A DNA stretch of 42,831 nucleotides from Seminavis robusta (lineage: Eukaryota > Bacillariophyta > Bacillariophyceae > Naviculales > Naviculaceae), in assembly GCA_903772945.1 (NCBI GenBank), contig CAICTM010000915.1:1-42831 (forward strand). Direction: 5' to 3'. The notes under the pieces were generated by a model that was not told where the DNA came from, did not search any database, and was given only the letters and a program-made list of their open reading frames with translations. The position numbers were made by a program, and so were the translations under genes. Position 1 is the stretch's first letter, and every line of letters starts with the position of its first letter. Positions 1 through 11,279 of this stretch are shown piece by piece.

Positions 1-2079
1 ATCTTGAGCACCATTCATGTCATGATCCCTCACAACCAACGAGGCAGCAACACACGGGCATCGTGGCAGCGAAAACTTGCCAATAGTCTCGCAGAAATCC
101 TGATTTGGCAAAGAACCGAGACAGCCGCAAAAACTGATTCTCGTTTCGTCAGGGCGATGGACGCACTCAAGGCACTTCCCGATAGCATACACAAAGGCAA
201 CATTGAAAAGGGACAGGCGCTCATACAGCAGTTGCAAACATCTATTCGCAAACACCGACAGTTGCTCAACAATCATGCTCGTCAACAGGGATTCCTTGTC
301 GCGTCGTCCTACCAGATTGACAAGACTTCAATCACGTTCAAAATGATACGGAGAGCTAAAGTGGGAGATCTCAAGGTGTTGGAACTATTGGCGCGCAAAC
401 ACGGCGATGCACGCACACTCAGACTCATTGCCAAGCGCCATTTGGATCCGGACAAGGCCATACCGATGGAATCCATTCAGGAATTGATATCCAATTGGGT
501 TGGTATTGGTGGTGACGATGACAAAGATGATGAATTGGCTGCCATTGAGCTTCAACTACAAGCCAGCATGGTCCAGGCTACGCTGGACAAGTTACGCTGT
601 CCAGAAACCGACAGACCCGTTCTGGTCACCTGCGTGGGAGCCGATCGCGACAACATTGTGTGTGCCATCCTAGTGGCCGCTAGTGTGGAAAACAGTCGTT
701 TGAGTCTTGCTGGCGAAGTTCATGATGTTTCCACGACGGGAAAATGCATCGATTTGCTCAACCAAGTCTTGGTCCAATCCAAGTTCCTGGTGGACGGAGA
801 GCAAGGATTTATGGCGGTTGAGGAAATCCTAAACAATAACCTGCGCAAGGAAGACAAATCCAAGGAGGATGTCATTGTGCTCTCGTCAAGAGATCTGGAG
901 CTCGACGAACACGTCTTGAAGGAATTTCAGGAAAGGGACCTTACGCTACGTGTCCATGCAACTTCCAAGCTTGTGGCGGCGCCGACTGGAACGGTGCAAC
1001 TTTCGCTCAACACGACAATATATGACCGGATCAAAGCACGACAACCGCTGACGCTAGGGGTTGTCCTGGATTGCACCGGAAGCATGGGAGGAGAGATCGA
1101 GGGATGTAAGAAAGGGGCCCTTAAGCTCATTTCCACATTCCAAGAGCTCGCGCCCGTCACCGCGGTCAATTTTATGGGATATTGGGATCCGGTCAATGTA
1201 AGCACAGATCCCCAACCAAAGAGCACGGGATACTTGAACACTACGAATCGCCACCACCCAGAGAATATGACCGCTCTGACGGAATTTGTCAATACCCAGC
1301 TCGTCTGTCAGGGAGGAGGAGACGAACCGGAGGACATTCCCCAAGCCTTGGAAAAGTTTATTGACGACATGAAAACAGCCGGTTTGTCAGCTGATAAGGG
1401 TGTCCACATGCTCTTTTTCATTGCCGATGCAGGATACCGAAGCAACGAGGAGCATCGAATGCGAGCGGCACTTGAGATATTGAAGAAATTGGGTGTTGTC
1501 CTGGTCATGTGCAAAGTACGAGGAGGCGGGTCCATTCAGACCTTGGTGGACCGGTCCAAAGAGTGTTTCCAAGAAGATGGACAATTGATATTGCTGGGTG
1601 GAGTGGGCCAGCTGGCATCTATTGCAGCCAGTGTGACTGAATCCATCCGAGCATCACTCTTTCAATCGAGCAATGTCGTATCTGTTACGGCATCAGTGGG
1701 CAGCACAATTGACGCGATTGCAAAGCTGGTCAACTTCCAGGAGGATCACGAGGCCTTGAAAACGAACGAGGAGCTCACAAAGGATGAGAAAGCGGAGGAT
1801 GTCAAAGGAGTGTTTGCGTCCAAGAAAGAATACACCTTGACCTCTCGTGACCGCCTGTATCTGCAGCTGTCTCGTCTTCCTCCCTTGTGCCACGAATCCG
1901 TACAGTCGGCATTTGGGGGCAAGACCCTGCAAGAGCTCTCAGCAGCAGCAATTGCCAACCGTCTGCGTGCAGAAGGTATCCCGGTTGTCAAGGTAGAAAA
2001 GGCTGGATATCCTGAGGAAGTCGTAGAACTTGTGAAGAATTTGATGGGAGGACATGGTGTCATGCGGGTAGATGGTTGA
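1..2079 (+). CDS. von Willebrand factor A (vWA) domain protein, 5' partial
   Basis: The reading frame is open from the first base of the window, and the first in-frame ATG (position 22) lies in unremarkable sequence, so the true start is probably off-window. About 690 residues are visible. The vWA domain spans roughly residues 350-540. Its metal-ion-dependent adhesion site begins with DCTGSMGG (Asp codon at 1069), followed by a GGGDEPEDI loop and the strand HMLFFIADAGY. This arrangement (D-x-T-G-S, then a G-G-D-x-P-E-D loop) matches the vWA domain of alpha-kinase VwkA-like proteins, but no kinase domain is present here. The N-terminal half is helical and Lys/Glu-rich without a recognisable domain. 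The C-terminus (VVKVEKAGYPEEVVELVKNL) is also unassigned. vWA domains bind ligands through a divalent metal; the partner here is unknown. No signal peptide or TM segment is visible in the part shown. Confidence 0.85.
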   Translation: MLSTIHVMIPHNQRGSNTRASWQRKLANSLAEILIWQRTETAAKTDSRFVRAMDALKALPDSIHKGNIEKGQALIQQLQTSIRKHRQLLNNHARQQGFLVASSYQIDKTSITFKMIRRAKVGDLKVLELLARKHGDARTLRLIAKRHLDPDKAIPMESIQELISNWVGIGGDDDKDDELAAIELQLQASMVQATLDKLRCPETDRPVLVTCVGADRDNIVCAILVAASVENSRLSLAGEVHDVSTTGKCIDLLNQVLVQSKFLVDGEQGFMAVEEILNNNLRKEDKSKEDVIVLSSRDLELDEHVLKEFQERDLTLRVHATSKLVAAPTGTVQLSLNTTIYDRIKARQPLTLGVVLDCTGSMGGEIEGCKKGALKLISTFQELAPVTAVNFMGYWDPVNVSTDPQPKSTGYLNTTNRHHPENMTALTEFVNTQLVCQGGGDEPEDIPQALEKFIDDMKTAGLSADKGVHMLFFIADAGYRSNEEHRMRAALEILKKLGVVLVMCKVRGGGSIQTLVDRSKECFQEDGQLILLGGVGQLASIAASVTESIRASLFQSSNVVSVTASVGSTIDAIAKLVNFQEDHEALKTNEELTKDEKAEDVKGVFASKKEYTLTSRDRLYLQLSRLPPLCHESVQSAFGGKTLQELSAAAIANRLRAEGIPVVKVEKAGYPEEVVELVKNLMGGHGVMRVDG

Positions 2080-2739
2080 GCGTGCATTTCATGCCCATGG
2101 CAATCAATGCGCTCGATGGTATCCCGTCACCAAAACAAAGCCTTTTCCACAAACACAGATAATCGTCCTACTTTAAACCCCCTCCTGAACATTGCACAAT
2201 AGCGGTACCGTACACACCTACGAAGCCGTACCGAAACCGTGTCCTGCTTGAATTGATTAAACCCACTTCCAGTAAATCCTTTACTGAGTACTAATTACTG
2301 AGTACTCAAGAGGAGAAGAAGTAGCCCTACAAATAAGTCTATGTGTGCTAATTGTGTGTTTTAATAGGAGGACAGCTGAACAGGATTTATCGAGCTTCAA
2401 GTGGAAGAGAACACGTGTACCGGTACAGTACGTACAGAGAGAGCAATCCAAAAGGGTTCTGGCTTTAGGCTGCCAACTGACTACGATACGGTATCTGGCT
2501 CCAGACTACTACGGTAGTGTACTAGCTAGTCTAGTACTTTGCTCGAAAGCCGTGGGAGTCGTGATCTGGCTCGAAAACTTTGGGCCGCGCACCTCCAAAA
2601 CGCCTCGGAGCTCCAAATTTATAGACCCAACTATTATTAGCTAGCTAGCTAGTATGGGATAGCGGGCAATCGTTTCATGCACAGCGTTCTTCTTGAGGTA
2701 TCAAATATCAACTATCAACCATACCAACGAAGAATCAAG
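2080..2739. other. intergenic region
   Basis: This stretch separates the vWA gene from the secreted Pro/Ser-repeat gene. It contains repeated TACTGAGTACT-like strings near 2282-2306 and a CTAGCTAGCTAG run near 2640. The only long ORF (2345-2644) starts on a non-ATG codon context and has no recognisable protein character. I call no gene here. Confidence 0.5.
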
Positions 2740-5442
2740 ATGATGATGATTGGCTACGGCTACGGGAGAAGACGCTTTGCTCCGTTGCTCGTTTTGTTCT
2801 TCGTTTTGATATGTTGTCAGAAAGCTAGAGCATATGCAGCTACCGGTACCGGTATGCAACTCAGGGATGTGGGAACGGGTACCAACAGTACTGGTACTGG
2901 TACTGGTACTGGTACTGGTAGTAACTTCACTGTGGTATCTACTGGAAGGCAGCGAATACGAAGGAGAGCTCGACCAGAAGGCAAACGAACTGGGACGAGG
3001 GGCGAAACTCGTGGTCGTGCCGCGGCCGGAGGGGTCAACATCACCAAGACGCAAAAGCAGGAACGGCGGTTTTTGAGGGAGACAACAAGGGGGCGACGAG
3101 CCATCAAGGAATCTAGGGAAAATATCTTTGCAGGCAGAAATCGTATTTCGGCAACCGCGGTCATGGAGAAATCGTCCGCACAGGAACGGCAGCGCGCCAC
3201 GGATATTGGTACGGATCATTCAGGGGACCACGTCGACGAGGGAAACTCCCTTGTAACAGTACTTACGAGCTCTGATGTCAACAACCTGACCTCGAGCAAC
3301 ACGAGTGTAAGTCGGGGGCACGAAAAAGGATTCTTGCAAGGAGTCCTTGTATCTCTGCCCCTAGCTTCAGCAGCGGCAGTTCTCGGTGCAGGTGGCCTCG
3401 CAGCCATACTCTGCATCACCCAAACCATCTGTCCCACCACTGAGACGCAGCAAGTCATCGAAGTTAGAACGTCCGGAGATGTGGTTTTTAGGAACCTACC
3501 AAGACCCCCAACCCAGGTAGAAATCGCTGGAGTGGTTGAGCAGATTCAAAACTTCTTTGAAATCCTCATTGCCCGGTAAGTGCAGTGCAGTGCAGCAACG
3601 TCAAGTGCGTGTCATGCCCATTACAATGTCGTCATGATGACTGCATGCCCCTCACAGAAAGTGCTTTCCTCGACCCTGCAATTCCAAATTTTAAGTGAAC
3701 TGGGAGCAGTCGAGAAAACAGCAACCCTCCTAGCCACTGCCCCGACAACTTTTATCTCATATGATGTGATATCATACTCTGAAACACTGGACAATTTTAC
3801 GGTAGCATCGTCTTCATCCGTGCAGGGTGAAGGGGATTTATCCGTATTTTGCAACCAAACTTTGCGGGTGAATGGGAACTCCTCTATAATGGTCGAGGAC
3901 GGACATGAAGTGTAAGGACAGTGCCATGTGCAACTGTGGAAAGCTCCTTCCTGCTTGTTGCTATTGCGCCAGTTCTCAGTTCTCACACTTAGTCTTTTTC
4001 TATCACATCAAACGTTCGTGCAATGAACATTTTCCCTGCCTGCAGCTCACAGAACATCATTGACCTGACAACACAAAACCCAAACCTAACGGATTTCTGT
4101 CTGAACTACGTGGCAAATGCTCAACCACCGGACAGCATCTACAGGAACATTAGCTGCACCGAGTTGAACATCGATTTCACTTCCACAACAACAGAAGTGC
4201 CATCATCGTCACCAACATTATCGCCATCAACGAGCCCCAGTTTTTCGTCTGAACCTTCAACTCAGCCATCTACAAAGCCAAGCATATCTGCACAGCCCAG
4301 TGCCTCTGCATCTCCTACCCTATCGGCACAACCTAGTAGCTCGTCGCCTCCTTCTGCTTCCGCACAACCAACTTTGTCAGCATCTCCTTCACTATCGGCA
4401 CAACCAACTTTGTCGGCACTCCCTTCACTATCCATTGCTCCTTCTGCTTTGGCACAGCCAACTATGTCGGCACACCCTTCCCTATCCACGGCTCCTTCTG
4501 CTTCTTCACAACCAACTTTGTCGGCACTCCCTTCCCTATCCACGGCTCCTTCTGCTTCTTCACAACCAAGTCTTGTGGCAGAGCCCAGTACTTCTCTGTC
4601 TCCTTCATTATCGTTGCAACCGAGTCTTTCGGCAGCTCCATCAGGTTTGAGTGAGATGCCATCTACAAAGCCCAGCAATTCTATAGTACCCTCCACACAG
4701 CCCAGCAATTCAATGCTTTCATTGGAGCCCAGCACTTCAATGAGACCCTCAATACAGCCAAGCCTTTCCGAGTCACCAACGCAGCAACCTAGCCTTGTTC
4801 CATCTACTCAGCCAAGTGGTTCTGGACAACCCAGTCTCTCGAGTGCGCCGTCGATGCAGCCAAGGTAGGCAAAGAGATCGAAGAGTTACATTGTTACTGC
4901 TGCTTTATGTGTAATCCTCATTTATTTTCCCGTCATGAATTACCAGTGGTTCTGCAGCACCAAGCACTTCTTCTGTGCCTTCCATGCAACCCAGTGGGTC
5001 GGCAAACCCCAGCGTATCGTTGGCACCATCGTGGGGACCTTCCAATTCCCCATCTAGAGCTTCCGGTGGTCGTCTGGCTGCGCCGTCTTCATCCGAACCA
5101 TCCTTGCCATCTTCATCGGGACCATCCTCACAGCCTTCCAAGGCACCAACAACATTGCAGCCTTCCAAGGCACCAGCAACCTCACCGCCTTCCAAGGCGC
5201 CATCAACTGCACCGACGGGGGAGTCTTTCAATTTCGATGATGCTCCTGATCCGTTCCTGCTTCTCAACCACATCACAGCGACAACCACAAATCCCTCAGA
5301 CAATCCCTCATCTCAACCCTCACAATCTCCTACACGTCTTGCGCGACAGTCTGCAAGTGGCATTTCCACCCTTGAAGACCGTGAGAATTTCGTATTTGAG
5401 GATAGCTCTGATGAGGAGAGTTTTTTCTGGAATGATCCATGA
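2740..5442 (+). CDS. secreted Pro/Ser-repeat protein, four exons
   Basis: I propose exons 2740-3575, 3696-3911, 4046-4864 and 4947-5442, giving about 788 residues. The ATG at 2740 is preferred over 2677 because it puts a signal peptide near the N-terminus (FAPLLVLFFVLICC then an AYA-type cleavage site). A Thr-Gly repeat follows from a TACTGG microsatellite, then a basic region, a hydrophobic segment near 3350-3420, and PTQVEIAGVVEQIQNFF, which resembles a recurrent extracellular module of diatom proteins. Exons 3 and 4 encode many PS-x-x-PS repeats (SAQPTLSALPSLS type), a likely O-glycosylated or wall-associated stalk, ending in an acidic tail (FEDSSDEESFFWNDP). Introns 2 (GTAAGG...CTGCAG) and 3 (GTAGGC...TACCAG) keep frame exactly. 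Intron 1 is uncertain: the strong donor at 3576 is out of frame with the best acceptor at 3657, and only the weaker AG at 3695 restores the frame. Function unknown. Confidence 0.7.
2888..2921 (+). repeat. TACTGG hexanucleotide microsatellite (coding)
   Basis: About five tandem TACTGG units lie inside exon 1 of the secreted Pro/Ser protein and encode alternating Thr-Gly. The unit is a variant of the GGTACC-type palindromic strings scattered through the window. Confidence 0.85.
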
Positions 5443-5907
5443 TAGAAACTTCTGTAGCTCAACACAGCATGCTGAAACATCAAAACCAGCAACACCTAAG
5501 TGATTAAGTCCCATTTTTCCCATTATTTGATCTCAACAGACCAGAAAAGAAGGCATCTGGAGGGGAGAGAACACCAGAAAAGATATAAGAAGATAAGAAG
5601 ATTGAAACCTTCTTCAAGCCTACATAAGTCCTGTTTGCCGAGATTCCAGACAGGCTTAATAGTGAAAACTCAGATAACAAGGTTATCTCAAGGAACCAAA
5701 AGCAAGAACTGGTAAACAAGCTATGCCGGTGGGGGAGAGAGAAGAGATTCTCGAGTGCATCCTCAATACAATGGACCTTGCTTAGGATGGATACATGTAT
5801 GAGCTGGCAGCCACAGCTTCAGGTAGTGGCATGGCTGGCAGCGCTGTCTTCACACCAATAATGTTGCAGCCTTCCAATTGAGGCGCCAATAACAAGTGTC
5901 CTCTACC
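5443..5907. other. convergent intergenic region
   Basis: This is the 3' side of both the Pro/Ser-repeat gene and the LRR gene on the minus strand, so it should hold both 3' UTRs. The short ORFs here (5500-5715 plus, 5504-5719 minus) are not protein-like. A Lys-rich A/G stretch lies near 5530-5620. Nothing else is seen. Confidence 0.5.
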
Positions 5908-8900
5908 TTAGTGTAAAAAAATGTTGTCTTGGTTGGCTGCTGTTCTATTTGTGGCTTCCAGGGTGTAGTTCTGAAGAGTAGGGCACAAGCAGAAGTCGCA
6001 TCCACAGAGGACAGTAGCGTTACAGTCAAATGCCAGACCCTGCTTCGTTGATCCGTCCCAATCCCCCAAAGAACAGACTTCGTCAGGCACAAACCCAGAG
6101 AAATTGTTTCTTCTCAGTTGCAATCTTTGTAGAGCAGTCACGTTATTTCCCAGTGCCAGTGTAGTAAATACCTCTGGAAATTCTCCACTAAAGCTGTTGC
6201 CATTCATTTCCAAATATTGCAAACCTGCAAGCAATCCAAGCTCGGAGGGAACGGTGCCTGAGAAGCTGTTGTCATCAACCGCTAGCTTTACTAGGCCTGT
6301 CAGCTGTCCCAGCTCTGCTGGCAATGAACCATTGAAGCTATTGCCAGATAGTTCCAGAACCTGCAGCTTGGGCAGAACTGCCACTTCGGGCGGCAAGGCA
6401 CCAGAGAGACCAGGATTGTTAAAAATGGTGTTTAACCGCCGCAAGCTGGTCACCAGCCCAATTTCCGATGGCAGAGGCCCCGAGATCTTTGAATAAGCAA
6501 TCCAAAGATATTCCAGGGAATCCAGCATGCCAATCTCAGTTGGAATGGTGCCATTTATGGGGTTGAATTGAAAGTCAAGGGTTCTCAGGTTTGTCATCAA
6601 TCCCAGCTGAGAAGGCAGGGTTCCTGTCAGTTTATTACGAGCAAACTCAATTGATGTAAGGTTTGTCATTTGCCAGAGCTCTGTTGATGTGCAGTTGAAA
6701 AGAAGTGCAGTTGAGCCAGGTGTGGCTGTCCAAAATGGAAAGAGAATGCATCAAAACTGAGCTTACCTGCTGGAACTGTCCCATTGAAATTATTGTAGTT
6801 GAATACGAAGAGACGCAAACTTGGCATTTGATAAATCTCTTTGGGCGTCAATTCATCGAGTGTTCCATTCAGTGCATTTCGTGGAAGGGCAACTACTTTC
6901 AAGCTGCTCAAAAGTGTCAGTTCTGGTGGGAGTTCTGGCTTGAGGGTAGAGTTTCCAAGTTTTAAAAGGGAAAGGAACAAGGCTTCAACTTCACCCTTAT
7001 CATTGCAGGGTCCTGAGATGTTGTATGCACGGCGAAGGAATTCCTTGTTTTCAGTCGAATATGGCGTGTACTTGTCATCTGCAAAGAATCCATCAAGATT
7101 TGTGTACCATGAACACTCCTCTTCATTGTAATCTATCCACCTGTCACGAATGAATCCAGGCCAGTTTTCTTCACCACCAAAGGAAAAGAAGAATGTTGCC
7201 AAGGCAAACAGTTGCTGCTTTCTCCAAAGAGGCAAGATGGTCTTGTTTTGATGATTGTCTAGCCATTGTAAGGCATACCACTGTGGGGATGAACTGCTTT
7301 CGAGGCTTTGCAATGTGTAATTTGGAAGATCCATTTGATCCCTTAGCACTTCCCAAGAAGTCATTGTGGGCTGTGGCGTTGGTGGTTGGGTTGGCGGTGA
7401 TGTAGCGATTGGAATGAGTGACCCCTGCGTTGCAGCATTTTCGTTCCTGTCTTTGGAGAAGACTCCGGCTCCAGCCAAGGCAATAATAAGTATGATAAAA
7501 GCCACGAAAAGTCCCAGTGCAATGATGATGGCTCGTCGCATTTGTTTGGTTTGTTCTGCTCTACGCTTTGCTCTCCTATCTTGTTCTCGTTCGATATCGT
7601 GCAAGTCAATTTCTTGAGCAGATTGTAGCTCGGGTGCATTGACGAGAGAAGCCACGACAAGACCCGAGTTCCCCAAGTCCCTCACGGATGGTGTTTGCAT
7701 TAAGCTACTGGAACCAGCTTGATCCAGATGATACAATGAGCTACGATCTGATGTGCCACCACGACGCGACGATTCCTGATCATGCGGAGTAGTCGGTACC
7801 AAGGGATTCTCTTCGTCATTGAATTGTCGTAATTGTCGTTTTTGCTGCCTCGCAATCCGTTTGGCCTCTCGTTCATGATCGGACCGTCGGAGACCACGTG
7901 CGTGCTGCCGTGGTCTATTTGTCGTCGATGTCCGGAGTGATGGATTGAGCGCTGATTCCATTGTCGCGTCCATACCGGTACTAGGCTGTGAATTGCGCGT
8001 GTGTTCGGAATGATCCGAGAAGGGCAACATGATCGGGAGGCCCACAGGCATGTTGGAATTGGCTGCCACTCCCGCCTTGACATTGTGTGTACCTCCAGGC
8101 GAAACCATTCGTTGCTTTGCCCTAACTTCCTGCTGGGTCCTATGAAGTCCATGCGGCGATCTTCTCGTCGGAGGCGAGATGCTTGCAGCGGCAAAGGCTC
8201 CGACAGCCGGGTTTGGTGAAATTTGACTGCCACGATTGTTTGTGTGTTTGGCTCTTATTTTGGCGGCTGCATCTTGTTGGCTTCTGCGAAGGCCTCGTGG
8301 TGACGATCTTTTGGAAGGCGAATCGGGATCAGCGGCAAAGGCTCCGACGGCAGGATTGGGTGAAACCGGCGCGTCACCGCTAGTGGCGGACCCGTTCCTG
8401 GCTCTGATCTTGGCTCTTCTCATGTGCATGTCATTTATATGAGGCGGTGTCTGCACGGGGACAAGTGGTGGCGGTGTTGGTACGAGTTCAAAGCTGACAC
8501 TGCTGCGTCTTCGTTTTTCGATTCCCCTTTCTGTCCAGGACGTGAAGCGGGAAGTCGGGAAACGGAAATGAGGGACGACGAAGGAACAGGGAAAAAGCAG
8601 ATACCGGTACCGGTAGAGCGGGGACACATATACGTAGCAAATGATGGACGTACCTTTTTTTACCCGTATCTTTGCCTGCCTGTCTCTGTCTTCTCTTAGG
8701 CTTGCGGTCGACGTCTTTGCTACCGATGCCAGCGGGCTGGTTGGCTCACGTTGCCTTGCCCTAATGTTGCTGTCGCTGGGACCTCTGACCTGGACTTGTT
8801 CAGATTTCCAAGAGTTGTTGACAGCCTGCTGGCTTCCTGAGTCGGCACCAACTCCATCCTTATCCCTGCACACTCTTTGTTGCTTCTTGCCGCCGTTGGC

Positions 8901-9254
8901 TTTGATGGCAGCGACAGCGACAGCTTGTTCTTGGCGGTTGTTGATATTAGTAGTGCTGCTAGTAATAGTACTGGTACTGGTAGCGTTGGCATCAATGTCT
9001 GCTTGTTCACCGTCACTGTCGCCATTACCAAAGAGAAGCTCTTCTTCTTCTTCCTCTGTTTCTCCGTGGTAACTCGTGCTCCTGGCTGTGCTTTGGCTGA
9101 TGGACAAGAGGTCCTTTACCGTGTCATTGTATCCATCCCAGAACTCATCGTCGTCTTCATCCGTGCCGGTCGAACTCGCCGCTGTGGCCATGGTCGCAGT
9201 TTTTTGCCTGGACTTTTGGAAAAGAGTGAGGATTGAAAGAAGGGCTTTTTTCAA
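5908..9254 (-). CDS. single-pass membrane leucine-rich-repeat protein, three exons
   Basis: Exons on the minus strand are 9254-8654, 8530-6767 and 6680-5908, giving about 1045 residues (ATG at 9254; the ATG at 9191, MATAASSTGTDEDDDEFWDG, is an alternative start). The N-terminal part is acidic, then carries basic modules repeating AKIRA...SPNPAVGAFAA...GLRR. One TM helix (RRAIIIALGLFVAFIILIIA, about 7465-7545) is followed by a PT-rich linker, a cap region with FGGEENWPGF and ECSWYTNLDGFF, then about ten plant-type LRRs (LxxNxLxGxIPxELGxLxxL), ending in a Cys cluster (CGCDFCLC). The layout resembles the LRR receptor-like proteins abundant in diatoms; no kinase domain is present. Intron 6681-6766 (GTAAGC...AACAG) restores an LRR across the junction as GTVPA-ELWQM. 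Intron 8531-8653 is 123 nt, stopless and in frame; removing it deletes a stretch unlike the flanking modules. Ligand unknown. Confidence 0.85.
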
Positions 9255-10682
9255 GAGTGTTTACATATATTCAGGTTCTTCTCAGACTTGCTTTGCAAAG
9301 TAGTTTTCAAGTTATTTAACAGAAGCAGAGTTCTCTCTTGACTAAACGTGATATGTTAAATCATATTGATCCTTTTCGGCCACGCGTGGCACAAGTTTGC
9401 TAAAATTAATGGTTCTATCCCTAAATTTTCGCTTCGTCCTTACGTGTACATGTACCTTTTACTGTGCAGTTACATCACCCCAAACTCTCTCACAAGAAAA
9501 TGATCAAGCAATCGGTACAGCAGCTGATGTGGTTGAGGCATCGAATCAACCTGATCCAGGACAGGAAGGACAATACAACTACTAGCTGGAAGGCTCTCCT
9601 CTCAGGACTATTGGCACCAAAGCTCTACCTTATGCTCTGCTGCTCTCCATATTCCATACCCTGTTCCATCTTTGGAAGGGACCAAGTTTTCAACGACTTT
9701 ACCTACCACGGGCCGGAGTAGAAAACGTACGAATGTCCTTTGTTGTTGAAGCAAGCAGTACAGGATCCACGGTGGTAGACTACACGTACTCTACCGGTAC
9801 TCTACCAGCTACCGGTAGCCAGGAGTCCAATTTCTTTTGGTTCGAGGACTGCACCTGTTGGACCCGCCCCCTTTATTGCATGCACTGTAGTTGCTGAAAT
9901 GAATGTCCCAATTGCTATGAGCAAAGGACTGCATCATTGGATCGTTGAGATGAAAACTGAATGGAAAGAATACGGCTGCGGTTGACCAGCTTTAAGTAAG
10001 TACATGTATTGGTACCTACCGTATGGATACTGAAAGCAACAAGCAAGTTCAATCGTATCGGTAGGTTGCTGCCAAATGACTTGGATTCTATGCCGTCATC
10101 GCCACTACATTTATTTGATAGGCTGAATTATCATCATCAACTGCTTCTGTTGGACACATTATCTGAAGCTGTAGAACTGAAGCTGCAGAACTAAATGTAC
10201 ATGTATGTGTGGCGTCCACTTCTCAGCTCTAGACTAGCAATGGCTACAGTACTACTAGTACTAACTAGAAAATGAGATCACCAGCCGTGACTCGGTTAAC
10301 GGCTAACATGTAGCGTTGAAGTCAACAAAGGGTTAGGGGTGTCTAAAATTAATGAAGTTGGGGCATCGGCGTACAGTATCAGTGTTTTAGAAAGCAAGAG
10401 TGTACTATTAATAGTACCACTGGCTAAAAGGGCGCAATGCTATTCATGAGTACCACCAAGACAGACAATGCACATGCATGCAGACCGACCGGCTGAGATA
10501 CTACTGTACATGTAGCAAGAATAGGATAGCAGATAAGCTCACAATCAGTGACAAGCAATAATATGGAGGAGAGGACAAACTTGAATAGGACTTTGCACTA
10601 GTAGTTGCACTAGTATTTGCACTTCTACGTAGCACTAGCTAGCTAGAGCTCTTCCTGCAGCACCAATCATTTCTCAATTACC
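9255..10682. other. intergenic region, no gene recognised
   Basis: The first few hundred bases are the probable promoter of the minus-strand LRR gene and the last part that of the ORF at 10683. Short ORFs (9397-9585, 9464-9721, 10009-10194) lack recognisable features. Palindromic strings recur: ACCGGTA near 9794 and 9814, TACATGTA near 10000, 10197 and 10506, and ACTAGT/CTAGCTAG near 10600-10650. Confidence 0.5.
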
Positions 10683-11279
10683 ATGGCAAACAAGATACTC
10701 AAACCCATTTCCGAATACTCACTAGTATTCGGCGAGGATGTCTCTACAGCCACCTTGCAGCGGGTTCCGCATTTGAAGGAGCTTGCGTCGAAGTTGGATA
10801 TTCCATCGCCAATGGGCATGGGAAAGATGGCTTCTCACCTGATGAAGATGGGTCCACAAATGCTACACTGTATGTATGGAAACATCGGACTTGCCCTGAT
10901 GCCATTGCACCTCATTGGTGTGGCTATTATTATGGCAGTCAAGCTACTGCTCCTGAACCCTCCTGGTTTTGAAGGCCTTCAAGATGCGGGCACATTTGAA
11001 TGCAAGGCGCACATTGTAGACACAGATGATGCTCGAAGTGGACTCCAGCGGGCCTACAGTACAGAATGGCAGATGAACAAGCGTCCAAAAGTTGGATCTT
11101 GCTTTACTGCCAGCAGCAATGGAATGTGGTGGGAACGCATTCAGATGTCCCACTTTGTCATCCTGCCTATGTTGGCCATGATGTATCAATTCTCTAAGGA
11201 CGACGATTCTCTGTCTCGACCTTCCTCTGCGGGTCCCAAATGCGATGAATGGATATGTGTGTATCTTTCGAGAAGATGA
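10683..11279 (+). CDS. hypothetical protein with a hydrophobic segment
   Basis: The ORF encodes 198 residues from an ATG in the context ACCATGGCA. I do not recognise it. Residues about 68-92 (NIGLALMPLHLIGVAIIMAV) form a probable membrane helix, and a second hydrophobic stretch (HFVILPMLAMM) lies near residue 160. The C-terminal half has several Cys and Trp residues. The ORF stops at 11277-11279, but an overlapping frame from about 11245 to 11451 stays open and looks protein-like (REDDTHQLVITGKFRCW), so the annotated C-terminus may be wrong because of a frameshift or a missed intron. A 42-nt GT...AG interval at 11261-11302 would keep the original frame but is shorter than any other intron here. 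Function unknown. Confidence 0.45.
   Translation: MANKILKPISEYSLVFGEDVSTATLQRVPHLKELASKLDIPSPMGMGKMASHLMKMGPQMLHCMYGNIGLALMPLHLIGVAIIMAVKLLLLNPPGFEGLQDAGTFECKAHIVDTDDARSGLQRAYSTEWQMNKRPKVGSCFTASSNGMWWERIQMSHFVILPMLAMMYQFSKDDDSLSRPSSAGPKCDEWICVYLSRR

Noticed and set aside
927..1344. Minus-strand ORFs inside the vWA gene
   Set aside because: They are shadows of a strongly supported coding frame.
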